Origin: Synanceia verrucosa | Lineage: Eukaryota; Chordata; Actinopteri; Perciformes; Synanceiidae | NCBI GenBank assembly: GCA_029721515.1 | Contig: CM056567.1 | Coordinates: 11,939,007-12,003,006 of the forward strand | Direction of reading: 5' to 3' | DNA: 64,000 nt | Shown: positions 35,201 to 47,054 of the stretch, piece by piece | How the letters are laid out: each line of letters opens with the position of its first letter | Position numbering within the stretch: the first letter of the stretch is position 1 | Program-made: the position numbers and the translations under genes | The notes under the pieces: model-generated | Told to the model about the DNA's origin: nothing | Seen by the model: the letters and a program-made list of their open reading frames with translations, nothing else | Database searches by the model: none

Positions 35201-37039
35201 TTGTCAATGCATGTCAGTGATTTACAGAGCTACCTTAGTGGACACTATCAATGATTTAGTAGATAGTTAAACTTTCATTCTGAATCTCTGCTGCTTGAGG
35301 CAAAGAGTCACACACATTTCAGGGTGAAGTGGATGGAGTGGAATACCCCCAGTTTGATGATGGTCTCTCTAAAAGTGACCTCCTGCCTCTCTGGAAAATG
35401 ACTTGTGCAGGTGATGTTGCCACAACATGGACACCAACATGCCCTCAAACGTCTGTCTGCATCCATCCTGCAGCAGTTAACCTTGTGAATGAGTGCAGTC
35501 TGGCAGCACCAGTCAATCACAGATCTCTACATGTCTGTCAAAACTACCGCCTCTTACTGGGGGATATAACTCACAAGCTTTGTCACGATACAATATTATA
35601 GTGGTTCTTCAGGTAATTATATGCTATTTGCTGATATTGCAAAGTCTGCCACAACAGGATTTTGATTTGATTGATTGATATGAGACAATGTTGTAAGTTT
35701 ATTTAACACAATCAGTTACATACACAAAAAACAATGTTATTATTGGAAATGGGGGACTGCTTGGAGGGAAATGGTGACACAGATGTGCCATGGGAATTTC
35801 AAAAATAAAGGCTTATCTTAAAGATGATGATCCTGTAGGTATTGATGGCTCCATTTTGCATCTATGATGTGAGATAACACACAAGAGGTTTTTTTTCCAA
35901 CTCTCACGGCACTCACAGTGAGTGACCAGTTAGCAGAGCAGCTTTAGCAGCAGCAGTTCTTTTGTAGAATTGTGCCACTTATGTTTGCTCTTTTATGGTC
36001 AACACATGCTGAGTTCTGTTATAAACACAATATGGAAGCTATTTTTGAATTGTACGGGACTGCAGTGATGCATACCCAGCCGACCCATTCAGTGATAAGA
36101 CCTTGATTGCACCTTTTATATCCATCATTAGTTTTACAGGCTCATTTTTTATCTTTATTTACCTGAAAATGAACATAAAAAACTACAGGATGATTCTCTG
36201 AGAAGAGAGAAATTTTTGCGTATCACAGAGTGATCACAGTGACCTTTTCAAAAAGATGAAATGTCCTGTCTCTTATTGATATCGTTTATTGCTCTTCCTT
36301 TAAGCTCTGGGCCTCCCACTTGTCACAGGAATACTAAGTCCAAAATATCTGCGCAGTTTGCAGTAACCTGGGGTTTAGTTGCCTCTTTCTACATGACTCA
36401 CTCGGCATAAAGCATGACAGGATGATATTTCAGTCTCTAAACTTTCCCCACTCTCTCCGCAGTTTAGAGGAGGATTTGTGGTCACTTGGCTCACTTGCGT
36501 CGTGGTGTCAAAGTGCGAAAGCAGTCAGACAGGGCTATTAGTCAGGGATGGCATCACAAAGGCGCTGCAGTGATCTTCCAGCCAGGGTAATGGGCCATTT
36601 TATGGCCAAAATTGCGGTGATGCTATCGGGAGCTTTACTCACACAAGGTGATTATGGAGGATGAATGATATGACTCATTATGGAAAAGACCTTTGGTAGA
36701 GTTTGCTTGTTGTGTAGGTGAACTGCTAAAATATATCAATTTCAACAAATCATTTAAACAGATGACACCTATAGAGAGAGAGAGAGAGTCAAAAAAGATA
36801 GTTAATCTAATTTTATCAGCATGTTTGATATTTTTTTTTGAATGGAGTATCTGGCAACACATTTCAGGCAGTTTGCCCGAGCAGAGTCATCGTCGCACAA
36901 GTTAGCATGCTGATTAAGCACATGAAGATAATACAGCTCTTCTCCACATGATTGCATCCCTCTTCAGAGACCTGTGCTGTAGCAACAACACAACAGCACA
37001 CATGCTTACTATCTCTCTCTGTGTCTCCCTTCCCTCCAG

Positions 37040-38037
37040 AGAGGTGAAGCATCATGGGGAAACACAACAGCAAGCTGGCTCCAGAGGTTCTGGATGACCT
37101 GACCAAGAACACCGAATTCAACGAGGCAGAGCTCAAGCAGTGGTACAAAGGCTTCCTCAAAGACTGTCCCTCTGGCATCCTCAACCTGGAGGAGTTTCAG
37201 CAGCTCTATGTTAAGGTGAGGGTGAGGCTTGAAAAGCTGGGGTCTTTGGGGTAACACAGTGTTTCTCATTACTATTGGCTGCAGTGAAAATTGTTCTCAT
37301 TGTTATACTTACGTAAAATAAAAAAGTCACCTCCTAAATGACTCACTGCTTTGTTGGGTTGTTACATAGAAAGCTGACTAATTGTGCTGTTTGGGGCACA
37401 GAGCACGACTCTATAAACTCCCTCAGAACATCCTGGAGCATTTCAGAGGGTGCAGCACCAGAGAGAGACTGACACTAACAGTCACCTTGCATTTTTCATT
37501 TTCCCACTCTCCAGTTCTTCCCATATGGTGATGCCTCAAAGTTTGCCCAGCATGCGTTTCGGACGTTTGACAAGAACGGCGATGGGACCATAGACTTCAG
37601 GGAGTTCATCTGTGCCCTGTCCATCACCTCCAGGGGCAGCTTTGAGCAGAAACTCAACTGGGCCTTCAACATGTACGATCTGGATGGGGATGGAAAGATC
37701 ACACGCATGGAGATGCTGGAGATTATCGAGGTATGTTGTTTGTGAGGAGGGAGTAACCGCTCTTCTGGGATTGTTTTATTTAGGAATCATATTGCGTTTT
37801 CGTGATTCTAAAAAAATAAATCTCTCTCCCCGTTTGCAGGCCATCTACAAGATGGTCGGCACTGTGATCATGATGCGTATGAACGAGGACGGACTGACCC
37901 CGCAACAGCGCGTGGACAAGATCTTCTCCAAGATGGACAAGGACCACAATGATGAGATCACCCTGGAAGAGTTTAAAGAGGCGGCTAAGTCTGACCCCTC
38001 CATTGTCCTACTGCTGCAGTGTGACATGCAGAAGTAG
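37040..38037 (+). CDS. hpcal4: hpcal4 (VILIP-2-like) neuronal calcium sensor
   Basis: Coding exons 37054-37215, 37515-37730 and 37840-38037 give 191 residues, the usual VILIP length. It is an EF-hand calcium switch that on Ca2+ binding exposes an N-terminal myristoyl group and moves to membranes in neurons. G2 in MGKHNSKLAP is the myristoylation site. EF1 (near residues 36-47, with CPSG) is degenerate. EF2 (D73-E84, DKNGDGTIDFRE) and EF3 (D109-E120, DLDGDGKITRME) are canonical; EF4 (D159-E170) has D in place of Gly at position 6. SGILNLEEF, MMRMN, TPQQRV and the end CDMQK match HPCAL4 better than VSNL1, while LYVK, SITSRG and SKMDK are VSNL1-like. The following nt5c1a supports hpcal4; vsnl1 is the alternative. 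Confidence 0.93.
37054..37215 (+). CDS. hpcal4: hpcal4 coding exon (residues 1-54)
   Basis: The ATG is 14 bases after the acceptor ccctccag, and the exon ends LYVK with donor gtgagg. It carries the myristoylation site and the degenerate first EF-hand. Confidence 0.95.
37515..37730 (+). CDS. hpcal4: hpcal4 coding exon (residues 55-126)
   Basis: 72 codons from FFPYGDASKF to EMLEIIE, with acceptor ctctccag and donor gtatgt. It holds EF2 and EF3. Confidence 0.96.
37840..38037 (+). CDS. hpcal4: hpcal4 last coding exon (residues 127-191)
   Basis: AIYKMVGTVIMMRMNEDGLT to LLLQCDMQK with a TAG stop at 38035-38037. It holds EF4. The preceding intron is only 109 bp. Confidence 0.96.
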   Translation, partial: AIYKMVGTVIMMRMNEDGLTPQQRVDKIFSKMDKDHNDEITLEEFKEAAKSDPSIVLLLQCDMQK

Positions 38038-38780
38038 AGAGAGGGATGGGTGGAGAAACAGAGGGAAAGAGGGGAGGGACGGGAGAGGAGTTGAACTGAA
38101 ACAAGACAAGGAGGAAGGATGAGAGAGCAGAGGGGCTCGGAGAGAAAGGGAGGGACGCAGTGTGGAGGAGGAGGAGGAGGTAGGGAAGCTTTTTTTTTTC
38201 TTCAGTGATCACTGGAAATGAGCTCTGATTGATGCCATTCTTTTCTTCCAGGCCGTCCGCTATGCTGTTCACTCCTGCAAATCCTCTGCTTCAGTCTAGC
38301 AGGGTGTCTTTATAAATCCAATCTGAGTTACACCCCATAGTACAGTATACTATATTATATTATTCAAGAGCACAGGTCAGACATTGTTTTACACTTTTTT
38401 CTTATTTTTCCCAACTTTCTCATATAGTGAATGGTTCACACAGTGTTTTAAAGTCTTCATCTTAAAAGATAGCTGACAATGTTTTGGATGAGTCACTTAG
38501 ATCACAAGAATGACACCACTGTCATATCAGGTAAATGAGAAGTCACAGCCAGGAGAAGGATAGCTTAGCATACCAGAACCACTAAAAGAAAAAGCTGTTT
38601 CCAAACTCAAAAAAGTCAAGTTGTTGTTCGCCTAGCTGTTTACCCTTTTCCAGTCTTAATGCTGTAAGCTAAGCTTCATATGTACAGTACTCCATACAGA
38701 TACAAGATAATGACCTTCTTATCAAACGCTCATCCAAATGCTTAACGTCGTTTGACGTTGTGCATAAGGGGATAGCTTGA

Positions 38781-38786
38781 AATAAA
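38781..38786 (+). promoter_or_regulatory. hpcal4: Candidate proximal poly(A) signal of hpcal4
   Basis: AATAAA 744 bases after the stop codon, followed within 35 bases by gggcctgttgtttgg, a GT-rich element. Confidence 0.4.
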
Positions 38787-40236
38787 GGAATGGCATTGAA
38801 CCAGCAAAGGGCCTGTTGTTTGGTCCACACAGTCCATTCAGGGTGACAAGAGAAAAGCAAATATTAAGCAGAATTCTGTAAATGAACAATACAATGTGTT
38901 TATGTTATGTTTGTGAGTATGTAAGAATGTGTGTGTGGACATTTCATGAGTAAATTACACTTTACGAATGTATGTTTGCTGTTGGCGTTTGAAGAAAGCG
39001 TTTCCGATAGATCACAGCACGCCGAGCATGAAGCAGGCAGGTGATGAACGACTAAGACGGCTGCCTCCAGCATACATCTGTGACTTTCCATACGTGCAAA
39101 CAAAATTCAATATTTTATCAAATGACTACGTGTGTTTTATTAAAAGGATGTGTAATTAAGTTAGAATAAATCCATGTACTCTGCGTAATCTAATCTGGGC
39201 TCTCTGCAGCCTTGAACATGCTCTCTTTGTGGCTCTCTCTGTGATTATTTTAGCTTTATTTGGAACCAAGCTACCGTTTCAGTGGGCTGAGGCAACAGGA
39301 AACGAACATTACTAATAACATAATAATTACTTATATTTGAAGAAGAATGCCATTATTTTTGGACACAAAATGTTATTATTTTGTTTTCAGTGTAGTCCAG
39401 TGTCATTCCCAGCCCCTGAAAACTGGGGTTTCTGAATCCTTTAATTTGCATTGAATGCTACAATCAAGTTTCAAGAATGGAAAAAAACAGCCTTGGGTAT
39501 TGTTTAACATCCAAAATCTTAGCCAACCTGCTGCATCAATCCACTGAGGAGAAAAATATCTCAAATAACTTGAATGAAATAACCCAAACAAAAACGTGTT
39601 TATTTAAAACTCTAAAATAAGAAGTTCACATTATGTCTTCAATATGTCTGCCTTTTGTAGAAGAGATGCAACCTGTTTCAAATACTGTAATAATGTAATT
39701 CTAAAGGAGTCTTTAAATAGGATTTTTATGAGTTATTCCATTATTACAGTTGGTATATATACATTTAACTGTCTCTGTACAAGAAAAAAACCAGCTCTGT
39801 GTTCTTAATTGGGAAACAAAACCAAACTAACTCTGAAAATCACATCAGCCACGTGATTTAAGCAGAACCAGAAACAGGGAAAACACACAGAATAATATTA
39901 AACATGATCTTAGACCAGCAATGTGAGCAACCGAAGGAGCCACTAGAGCAGTGTGGAGTGGGGATGATCAGGACAGTAATTACAGGCTGCGGTATTTCTC
40001 GGAAAGGCCAAACCTGCCTCCATGATTCACTGTTGTTTCACATGAAAAGCTGAAATCTACATCTCCCCTCTTCCTCTCTCAGTGTCCTGCTACCCCCCCT
40101 TTTTGTCTTCTTCCTCCCTAAATGTCAGAGAGGAAGCGCTTTGATAATAGGTGGAGGGAGAGGAACTTTGCTCAACTCAGGTCAGAGCTAAAATCAATTT
40201 GAAAAAGAGCAAAAGGTTGTAGAGGAAGCCTATGTG

Positions 40237-40239
<3 letters not shown>

Positions 40240-40268
<29 letters not shown>
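40240..40268. repeat. (GT)n microsatellite
   Basis: About 14 GT units. Confidence 0.95.
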
Positions 40269-43200
40269 CACCTGTTTGTGAATGTGAAGCGTGGCAGATA
40301 ACTGCAGAGAGTAGTGTTACTTACTCATCACATTTAAAGATTGTAGTAAATGATCTGAAAGCAGAAAAAAAACAAGTAAATTATCTTGTTTTTATACAGA
40401 ATGAACAAACAAAATACTAATTAGTGATTTAGAATTGCTGATTGGTGGATTTTTTAACCCTTGGATGGAGGAAAGCAAACTTTTCTTTTAGTTATGTCGA
40501 CCAGACATCCCAATTTGGCTTCAAACTCCAGTTTCCAAAATCCAGTTTTCTATAGTCACAAATCGATCAAATTGTTCCAGTTTTCTCAAAAATAATAATA
40601 ATAACAATTTTTTCAGTGCTTTCATTGTTGTTGATAATCTTAACACAGTGACAATGCGGTATAGTTGGCAGAGAATCTGTAGTTATTTTTAAAAGGTATC
40701 TGACAATCAATATTTGTCCATGGTGTTGGACAGGTCTGCTAAACACTAAAATAATTGCCCCTCATCCTCATGAAAACATCTGTGGAGCTTGTGTAAGCGA
40801 ACACACGTGCGTGAATATGCAATGTGTGTCCCAGTTTGGAGGTTTGAAAATATGGCCACCCTGCTTGGTTGTAGCTTCATATTTAGCGTACAAACATGAC
40901 AGTGCTATTGACTTTTTCATCTCTCAGTAAGAAAATGAGAACGCATCTTTCCTAAGATGTCAAACTGTTGTTATCACTATTAGTTGTTGTGGATGTCTAT
41001 CTTGAAAGTTAACTGTGTATTTACAGAAACATGTACACCCAGTATTGTCTGCTTCAGTCATATATTCTGACTGAGTAGAAGGAGTAGCCAAACACTAGGA
41101 AATGAAAAGGTTACATAATCACACACAGCCATGTTGTAAAGCTCTAACAGTGTATTGAGTTTTATAGTATGGGACTTGGAATGGACCGGTGTACTGTTAG
41201 TATCTTACTATTTTCAGGAACCCAACAACTTTTTCTCATCAATGTCATGAATCCTGGATTTATCATATGACTATGATAAGATCATTGTGGGGTTTTTTTC
41301 TGGCAGATCAGTCAAAAATATCCAACTTTGTGACATCTCTGTCCTCCTCACTCAGCCAGTGACCATGCTCCTTCCCTATACGTATACAAAGAGCCCCTGT
41401 GTGCGATAATGATAAAGCTAAATGTACATTATGATACGACTGCATTCGTACTTATGAATATAAACAAATAGAACATGTAAATGTACCACTGGCTTAGACC
41501 TAATTTCATATGATGACACAGCTACTGTGTGTGTGTGAGAGAGAGAGTGATAGAGTGAGTCTGAGTAATAACTGTGAGTGCTTGTGTGTATGTCGGGATA
41601 CTTTTGCAAGTGATCACATGTGTTTTGTATTGGTATCATCCATTGTAACAAGAGATGCTTCAGTCTGGGTTAACTTTGTAAAAAATAAAAAAAAGAGTGT
41701 AAAGCGTCACGCTGACGCACTGAGTATTATTGCCCACCCCTCCACTTGCTTTTTGTGCTCTGCTGGTATACAGTCTGTGCGCTCTCCTATATGGGAGGTG
41801 TTGTTTTGTTTGCTGTAGCCTTCTATTGTTCTACAAGTAATACTCATGTGTTAGGTTTAAAAATAAAACCTGTCCTGTGTCACAGTGTCACCCAGTGGAT
41901 GGAGGTTAAAGTCAGCTCACCTACAGTTTGTGACACCTCAAGATCAAAACTGACAATGTTACATGATGCAAACAACTTCATTAGTCCTTGCTCAGTCTTA
42001 CGGTCTTGTTTTTCTCAAAAGTGGAGTGAGATAAATTCACCTTTCATTCAATGTAAAATGGAAAGGAATTTTTTTTAACATAAATAACATCAGTGTAACA
42101 AATTGATGAGGAGGCTGTTTTTTCAGAGAGTGAATTGCTGTGATGGAATGAACAACATTGTTTTCTGATTTGTTTTGTTGGTGGATGAGCTGGGTCGTCA
42201 TAGTGGAGCATTTGGCTTTTAATGGTGGAGACCAAAAACAGTGATAAAAGGAGAACAATATTGGCTATTCATCGGGAGGTCAGAATGATTGCCACTGAAT
42301 GCTAATGTTATTTTTTATTTGCTGGAAGTGTAGTGTGTTGTAATACAATTTGTATAATATCTCACAAAAGGGTATATATCATTTTTTGTGCTTTCTACAG
42401 ATGTCCAGCAACGTGAGCAATCAGTGCACCTGTGCACCTAACAAAAAAGCTTAGGTTTAGGCAAAGATTGTTGTTTGTTACGTAACTTACACATGTGGCG
42501 TCAGTTATGTATGTAAATTGTATGTTAAAGGTAAAATAAATCATGTTCATCGTCCATCCACCCTGACCTCCCAGTTTGTCGCTCTATACTACGTTACCTG
42601 ACTTCCTGAGATATGAATTATGGTGAATTAGTTTTGGTAGGTTTAACAGTGATTGAGAGAACAGCCTGAAATCTACAAATCTATTCAAGTTGTTTTCCAC
42701 AGACCATAATAAATAACAATAACAAACAAACAACAACAAACATTTATGTAGCTTTAAAGCAGCTATGACAGATTAGAAAATGTCTTAATTTGGTGACAAA
42801 AAATATTTCATTGGAAATCTCAGCAAGCACAAGAGCAATTTGAAAGATGCAATATATAATCAACACGTTTGGGGTTTCAATGAGATTTGCTTGCTTACCT
42901 AAACTTGTTCAAGTGAAATTATCTCACTGCACTCATATTTTTTTTTCAAAGCAAAACTAAGATATGAGATCAAGGTTGACACAACCAGAATGAAGGTCTT
43001 TCTAACTGTTTGTTTTTGTACAAATAGTCACCCATACAGTCCCATGTGGTATTGTTGCCTCTTGTTTTGACTCATTATATTATCATCATGGGCTCAGTTA
43101 ATCATCCTATTTTACGTTGAGCTGTATGCAGTAAAACAGCTTGATTAGAACAGATTGGCTCACAAAGTGGCTTCACAATGTGTTGATCTCCGCACTCCTC

Positions 43201-43725
43201 TGCTGATTAGATTCTGTCCATCCTAATTAGAGCTGACTCAGTGAGAGAGCCACGTCAAATTTTCCTCAATGATTTGCAGACACAAAAGATATTGTGTTTT
43301 GTTTTGTTGTTGTTGGTTGCTTTCTCATCAGATGTTTTTTCCCCACACAGTATCCAGGAAATCAAAACTACTCTATTTACTCTGTGGATTGTATGTACCA
43401 AAGATGGGATTGCGTGAGGGAACTGGAATGTGATTGCTGAGGTTGCATCAGAAGTGATGCCATATTGATTACATGTGATGCTGTTATCAGAAAGCTCTGG
43501 GCGGACACACTGAGCTGTGTGACATGAACACTGATTTTCTGCTTTGATTTTGACGGGGGGATCATTTGTGCTCGGCTGTGCAATATAAGTCTATCTTCAA
43601 CATTTCTCTATGATGTTTATGTAAATGTCTCTTTGTCCCATCTGATGGTTTTTTCTTTTGTTTTCTTTTTTTCAATGTTGTTAGGCTCCTAGAACAAAGA
43701 CAATGTAATTATTTTTGTTACATAG

Positions 43726-43731
43726 AATAAA
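43726..43731 (+). promoter_or_regulatory. Candidate distal poly(A) signal
   Basis: AATAAA with a GT-rich element (gctgttgtcgtcttg) 20-30 bases downstream, after a T-rich stretch resembling a 3'UTR end. If used by hpcal4 it implies a 5.7-kb 3'UTR. Confidence 0.3.
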
Positions 43732-43983
43732 ACACATGGATGTCGAGCGCTGTTGTCGTCTTGCCTTGGCCCAAGTGTTTCCTCTGATCACATCTTCACA
43801 CATCAGAATGCACGCACAACAGTGAGTCAAGAGTATGAGTCACCATCCAGCAGTGATGTCACACTACTGCAGTGATGTCACCATGAATGCTGTTGTCATG
43901 GTAGCAATGCTGAGGCCTTAAGGCAGGGAGGCGAGCACACTAAACACAATCTCATACCTGCAGTACTACACATGCTTAGATAA

Positions 43984-44006
43984 ACACACACACACACACA
44001 CACACA
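43984..44006. repeat. (CA)n microsatellite
   Basis: About 11 CA units. Confidence 0.95.
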
Positions 44007-44372
44007 TTATTTACAGACTGCATAGATTAATTTTGCCCCTGGTATATGCAGACTTTCATTAACTCAGCTGGACAGCAATGGAGAAAGAATTGAAAAAAAA
44101 GTGACGCATTAAACTGTGACTTTATGACTCAGTATGGACATTTACTACCATGTGAGACAGAAACACTAACAGAGACTTCCTGTTTTGAAAATTTAAATTA
44201 ATTTCCTGTATTTCCAATGTAAACCCCATAACCACTGAATACTTTGACAACATACAGTATATGCCATATAATAAAGCATATTTTGCATTTCACGGGACTT
44301 TTATTCTACTTTACAGTGAACTCATCTCTTTAAACTGTGTTGGCTAAACTACTTTTTTCCATTGCCCCTTCT

Positions 44373-44400
44373 CCATCCATCCATCCATCCATCCATCCAT
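44373..44400. repeat. (CCAT)n microsatellite
   Basis: Seven CCAT units. Confidence 0.95.
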
Positions 44401-46479
44401 CACGGATCAATGTGAACCTATTCTGAGCCTCTCAGGTCTCAGCTCAGTGGAAAACCAGACATCACCAATGAGCACACACAGTGGCAGAGCAGCAGAGCGA
44501 CAGTGAATCACACACTGCAGCAGTAGAGGTCATGCTGAAGAGCTGCAGTTTGCAGAGCAGCCACAGGATGGAGATGTAAGCTCACCTGCAATCAGCCCTT
44601 TTGTCCCAGCATCCTGTCACTGCTACTTTCTCCATCAACCTCACTCCTCAGAGGCAAAATACCGTACTTTTTACTCCACTTTTTTTTGACTCCATGTGTA
44701 CAGAGGTGATTCCAGTTAACCTGGCTAATTAGACATCTTCTCAGGACTTTGTGGGCCTGTATAGAATAGTGACATCTTCCTGAGTCTCCTGTTAGTTTCA
44801 CAGAACCTGTTAGGGGAGAGCGAATTATACCTTTATGTTAAAGGTAGACCGAATACAATACCAAGCTCAAATTTCTACCTTGAACCTGAGCAGAGGACTA
44901 ATCAGACAGAATAACTGAAAATGCCTGAGGCTCAAATAGACCAATAACATAAAATAAACCAAAGACAAGTAATATGTATTGTCATGGGTTAAACTATGCA
45001 GCAATATATAAATTGATGACTATTAGTCCAATTCTCAGCTGCACCATTAAAGTGATAAACACATTAATGCATCAATATCTATAATCCAGTTTTACAATAT
45101 GTATTATTCTTATATTTTTAGAAGTAGGTGAATATTAATGATAGTCATAGTCACTGTAGTGGTGATAATAAGTGGACTGCATGAGTGCAGAAGGAGAAGC
45201 TGTCAGTAGCTTTAATTTATACTGAGCTGTCTTATTCTCGAAGTCAGATTTCTTATTAGCTTCTTGGTCGCCTTTGTGTGGTTTCAGCTCTGCAAAGACA
45301 GAACCAACTCATTAACAATGAGCCTAAACACCTCAATAGATATTGTGCAATAATGAGGTAAAGGAAAGCATTAAAGGAGTAAATGGTTGTGCAGATCATG
45401 TCTGAGGTCAAATGTAGGAGGAAGGCAGCATGTTATATTGACTTTAATTAAGTCGGAGCGATTGCAACTGAGGGTGACGGGTCTTGTGTTCCCTGTCTCA
45501 GGTGTGGTCATGTGATCTCTTTCTGGGGACTTATTTTAACATAAACCAGGTAAAAAAAATATATGTTTCGCTGGTTTCACAGAGACGCTCCAGTCAGGCT
45601 GTAAAGATGATGAATTTAATTCAAATACACATCTCTTTTCTGTGCCAATAGTATTCTACTACAATTGGGTTAGTGGTCAGAGCAGTTGTGATCATAGGGA
45701 AGTAAAATTAACCGTGGAAAGATAAAAGCTTCCATTTCCTTGTGGTTAAAGGATAAATTCATCTGGAAAGCCACTTTGTGTAAAACATAATTTTGCTGAC
45801 ATTTGGCTGTTGTAAGCAGTGTGCAGTATTCAGCACGCATGAGTCAGGACACTAATGGCCCTGTGGTGCACAACCTTGGTTTTAAATGAAGGTTACATCC
45901 ATTATCTGCTACCTTTAGGCTAATTTAACTCCCCCATTCCCTGATCAAACCTCATGCTCTGGGCCTTCTATCGCTCCGCCACTGACTTGCTTTTAATTTA
46001 CTATGCCTGTTTTAATTTACTATGCCTGTTGTTGCATTAGTTTACTTACATACTTGACTTGTCCACATCCAGATCAGAGTGAAAAGAAGTCAACTAAAAT
46101 CATATTAAGTGTTAAAATAAACACAAACCTCACATTTGTGTTTTTATGTGAGGTTTTAAAAAAAACTGACATTCAAAATCTTCTCACTTCTGTCAAAAAA
46201 AATGATTTGCCTCTAGATTAAATGGTTCGTCATGATGGCTATTTTTTGCTGTGTACTAAGTGTGCGTCCCATGAGCCTCTTGGGCAAATTGCACCATCAA
46301 CATGGGACACCGAGGGTGGGGGGAGGTGGAGCCACACTGAATAAGGAAGCAGGGATGTGATTGGTCAGAGGGAGGACAGGGGAAAGAGTGAAGCCAGGAA
46401 GCTGAGAGGGTGACTGAATGGGACAGAGAGGGAGGGGGTTTACTGAGTGAGAAAGAGAGAGAGCCTCATAGCAGCAGAT

Positions 46480-46907
46480 GGACTGCTGCACAACCTGCAA
46501 CACACTACCACAGGATACACTGCATGTCACAGTGTGTGAGGCTGTGAAAGGACAGTGGTTGTGGATGAGTGACGGCGTAGCAGCAAGCGTCCCTCATGTC
46601 CTCTGGAATTGGACGTAGTGAGCAGCAGCAATCCTTTTTATGGAAAGAAAGGATGCAGACAAGTGAACAGGAGACAGAGGCGTGACCACTTTTTGCTCTT
46701 CACACTTCAGCTGCTTTCACAAGGCAGGTGCAAGCCCAGCCAAACACCGGCTGTCAATGTACGTGATGGGAGTATCTCAATAAATGCCAGCAGGACATAT
46801 CTCTTATTTGATTTTGCAGAGACGAGGGAGAGAATTGTGTCTTGATCAAAGGTGTAGAGGGGCCAGGATAGGTTGGAGCACGGAGAGGGTGATTCTCTGT
46901 GGTGAAG
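46480..46907 (+). other. nt5c1a: Probable nt5c1a 5'UTR / promoter region
   Basis: Purine-rich sequence and E-box-like CAGATG near 46478, before a short leader leading without a visible acceptor to the ATG. It includes GGCAGGTGCAAGCCCAGC (46723-46740), repeated exactly in intron 1 at 50386-50403. The transcription start is not resolved. Confidence 0.35.
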
Positions 46908-47054
46908 ATGAGTCTGGACCCTGTACAAGTGATGAGCGCACAGGCCGAGGAGCTCAAAGTTACTCCGTCTTCTAACGGGGACAGCAGAGGATCATGGGAA
47001 GAGAAAGCAGAGTTTGATCAGGACCACCTGGGCCTCACTACCAAGCCAAAACAA
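46908..47054 (+). CDS. nt5c1a: nt5c1a coding exon 1
   Basis: 49 codons ending LGLTTKPKQ, with a strong donor gtaagt. The acidic, poorly conserved N-terminus aligns with ...APKKKPKSPKPQ of human NT5C1A at its end. Confidence 0.85.

Larger units (their letters stand above)
25821..37039 (+). other. hpcal4: Probable hpcal4 intron 1
   Basis: 11.2 kb ending in a polypyrimidine tract and ccctccag. It contains several (GT/CA)n arrays (28384-28404, 28645-28666, 30169-30209, 30324-30359, 32172-32203), a small inverted-repeat element at 29659-29751, a short TTAGGG-like run at 32644-32664 and a pyrimidine-rich stretch at 33570-33730. No coding exon recognised. Confidence 0.55.
38038..46480 (+). other. 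hpcal4 3'UTR and intergenic region
   Basis: The first 150 bases are strongly purine-rich. AATAAA occurs at 38781-38786 and at 43726-43731. Further content: microsatellites at 40240-40268, 43984-44006 and 44373-44400, a doubled GCAGTGATGTCAC at 43850-43881 and a 19-bp tandem duplication at 45991-46028. No coding exon recognised. Confidence 0.65.

Noticed and set aside
44373..44400. Short regular repeats that might suggest a CRISPR array
   Set aside because: These are (CCAT)n simple repeats without spacers, in a vertebrate genome.
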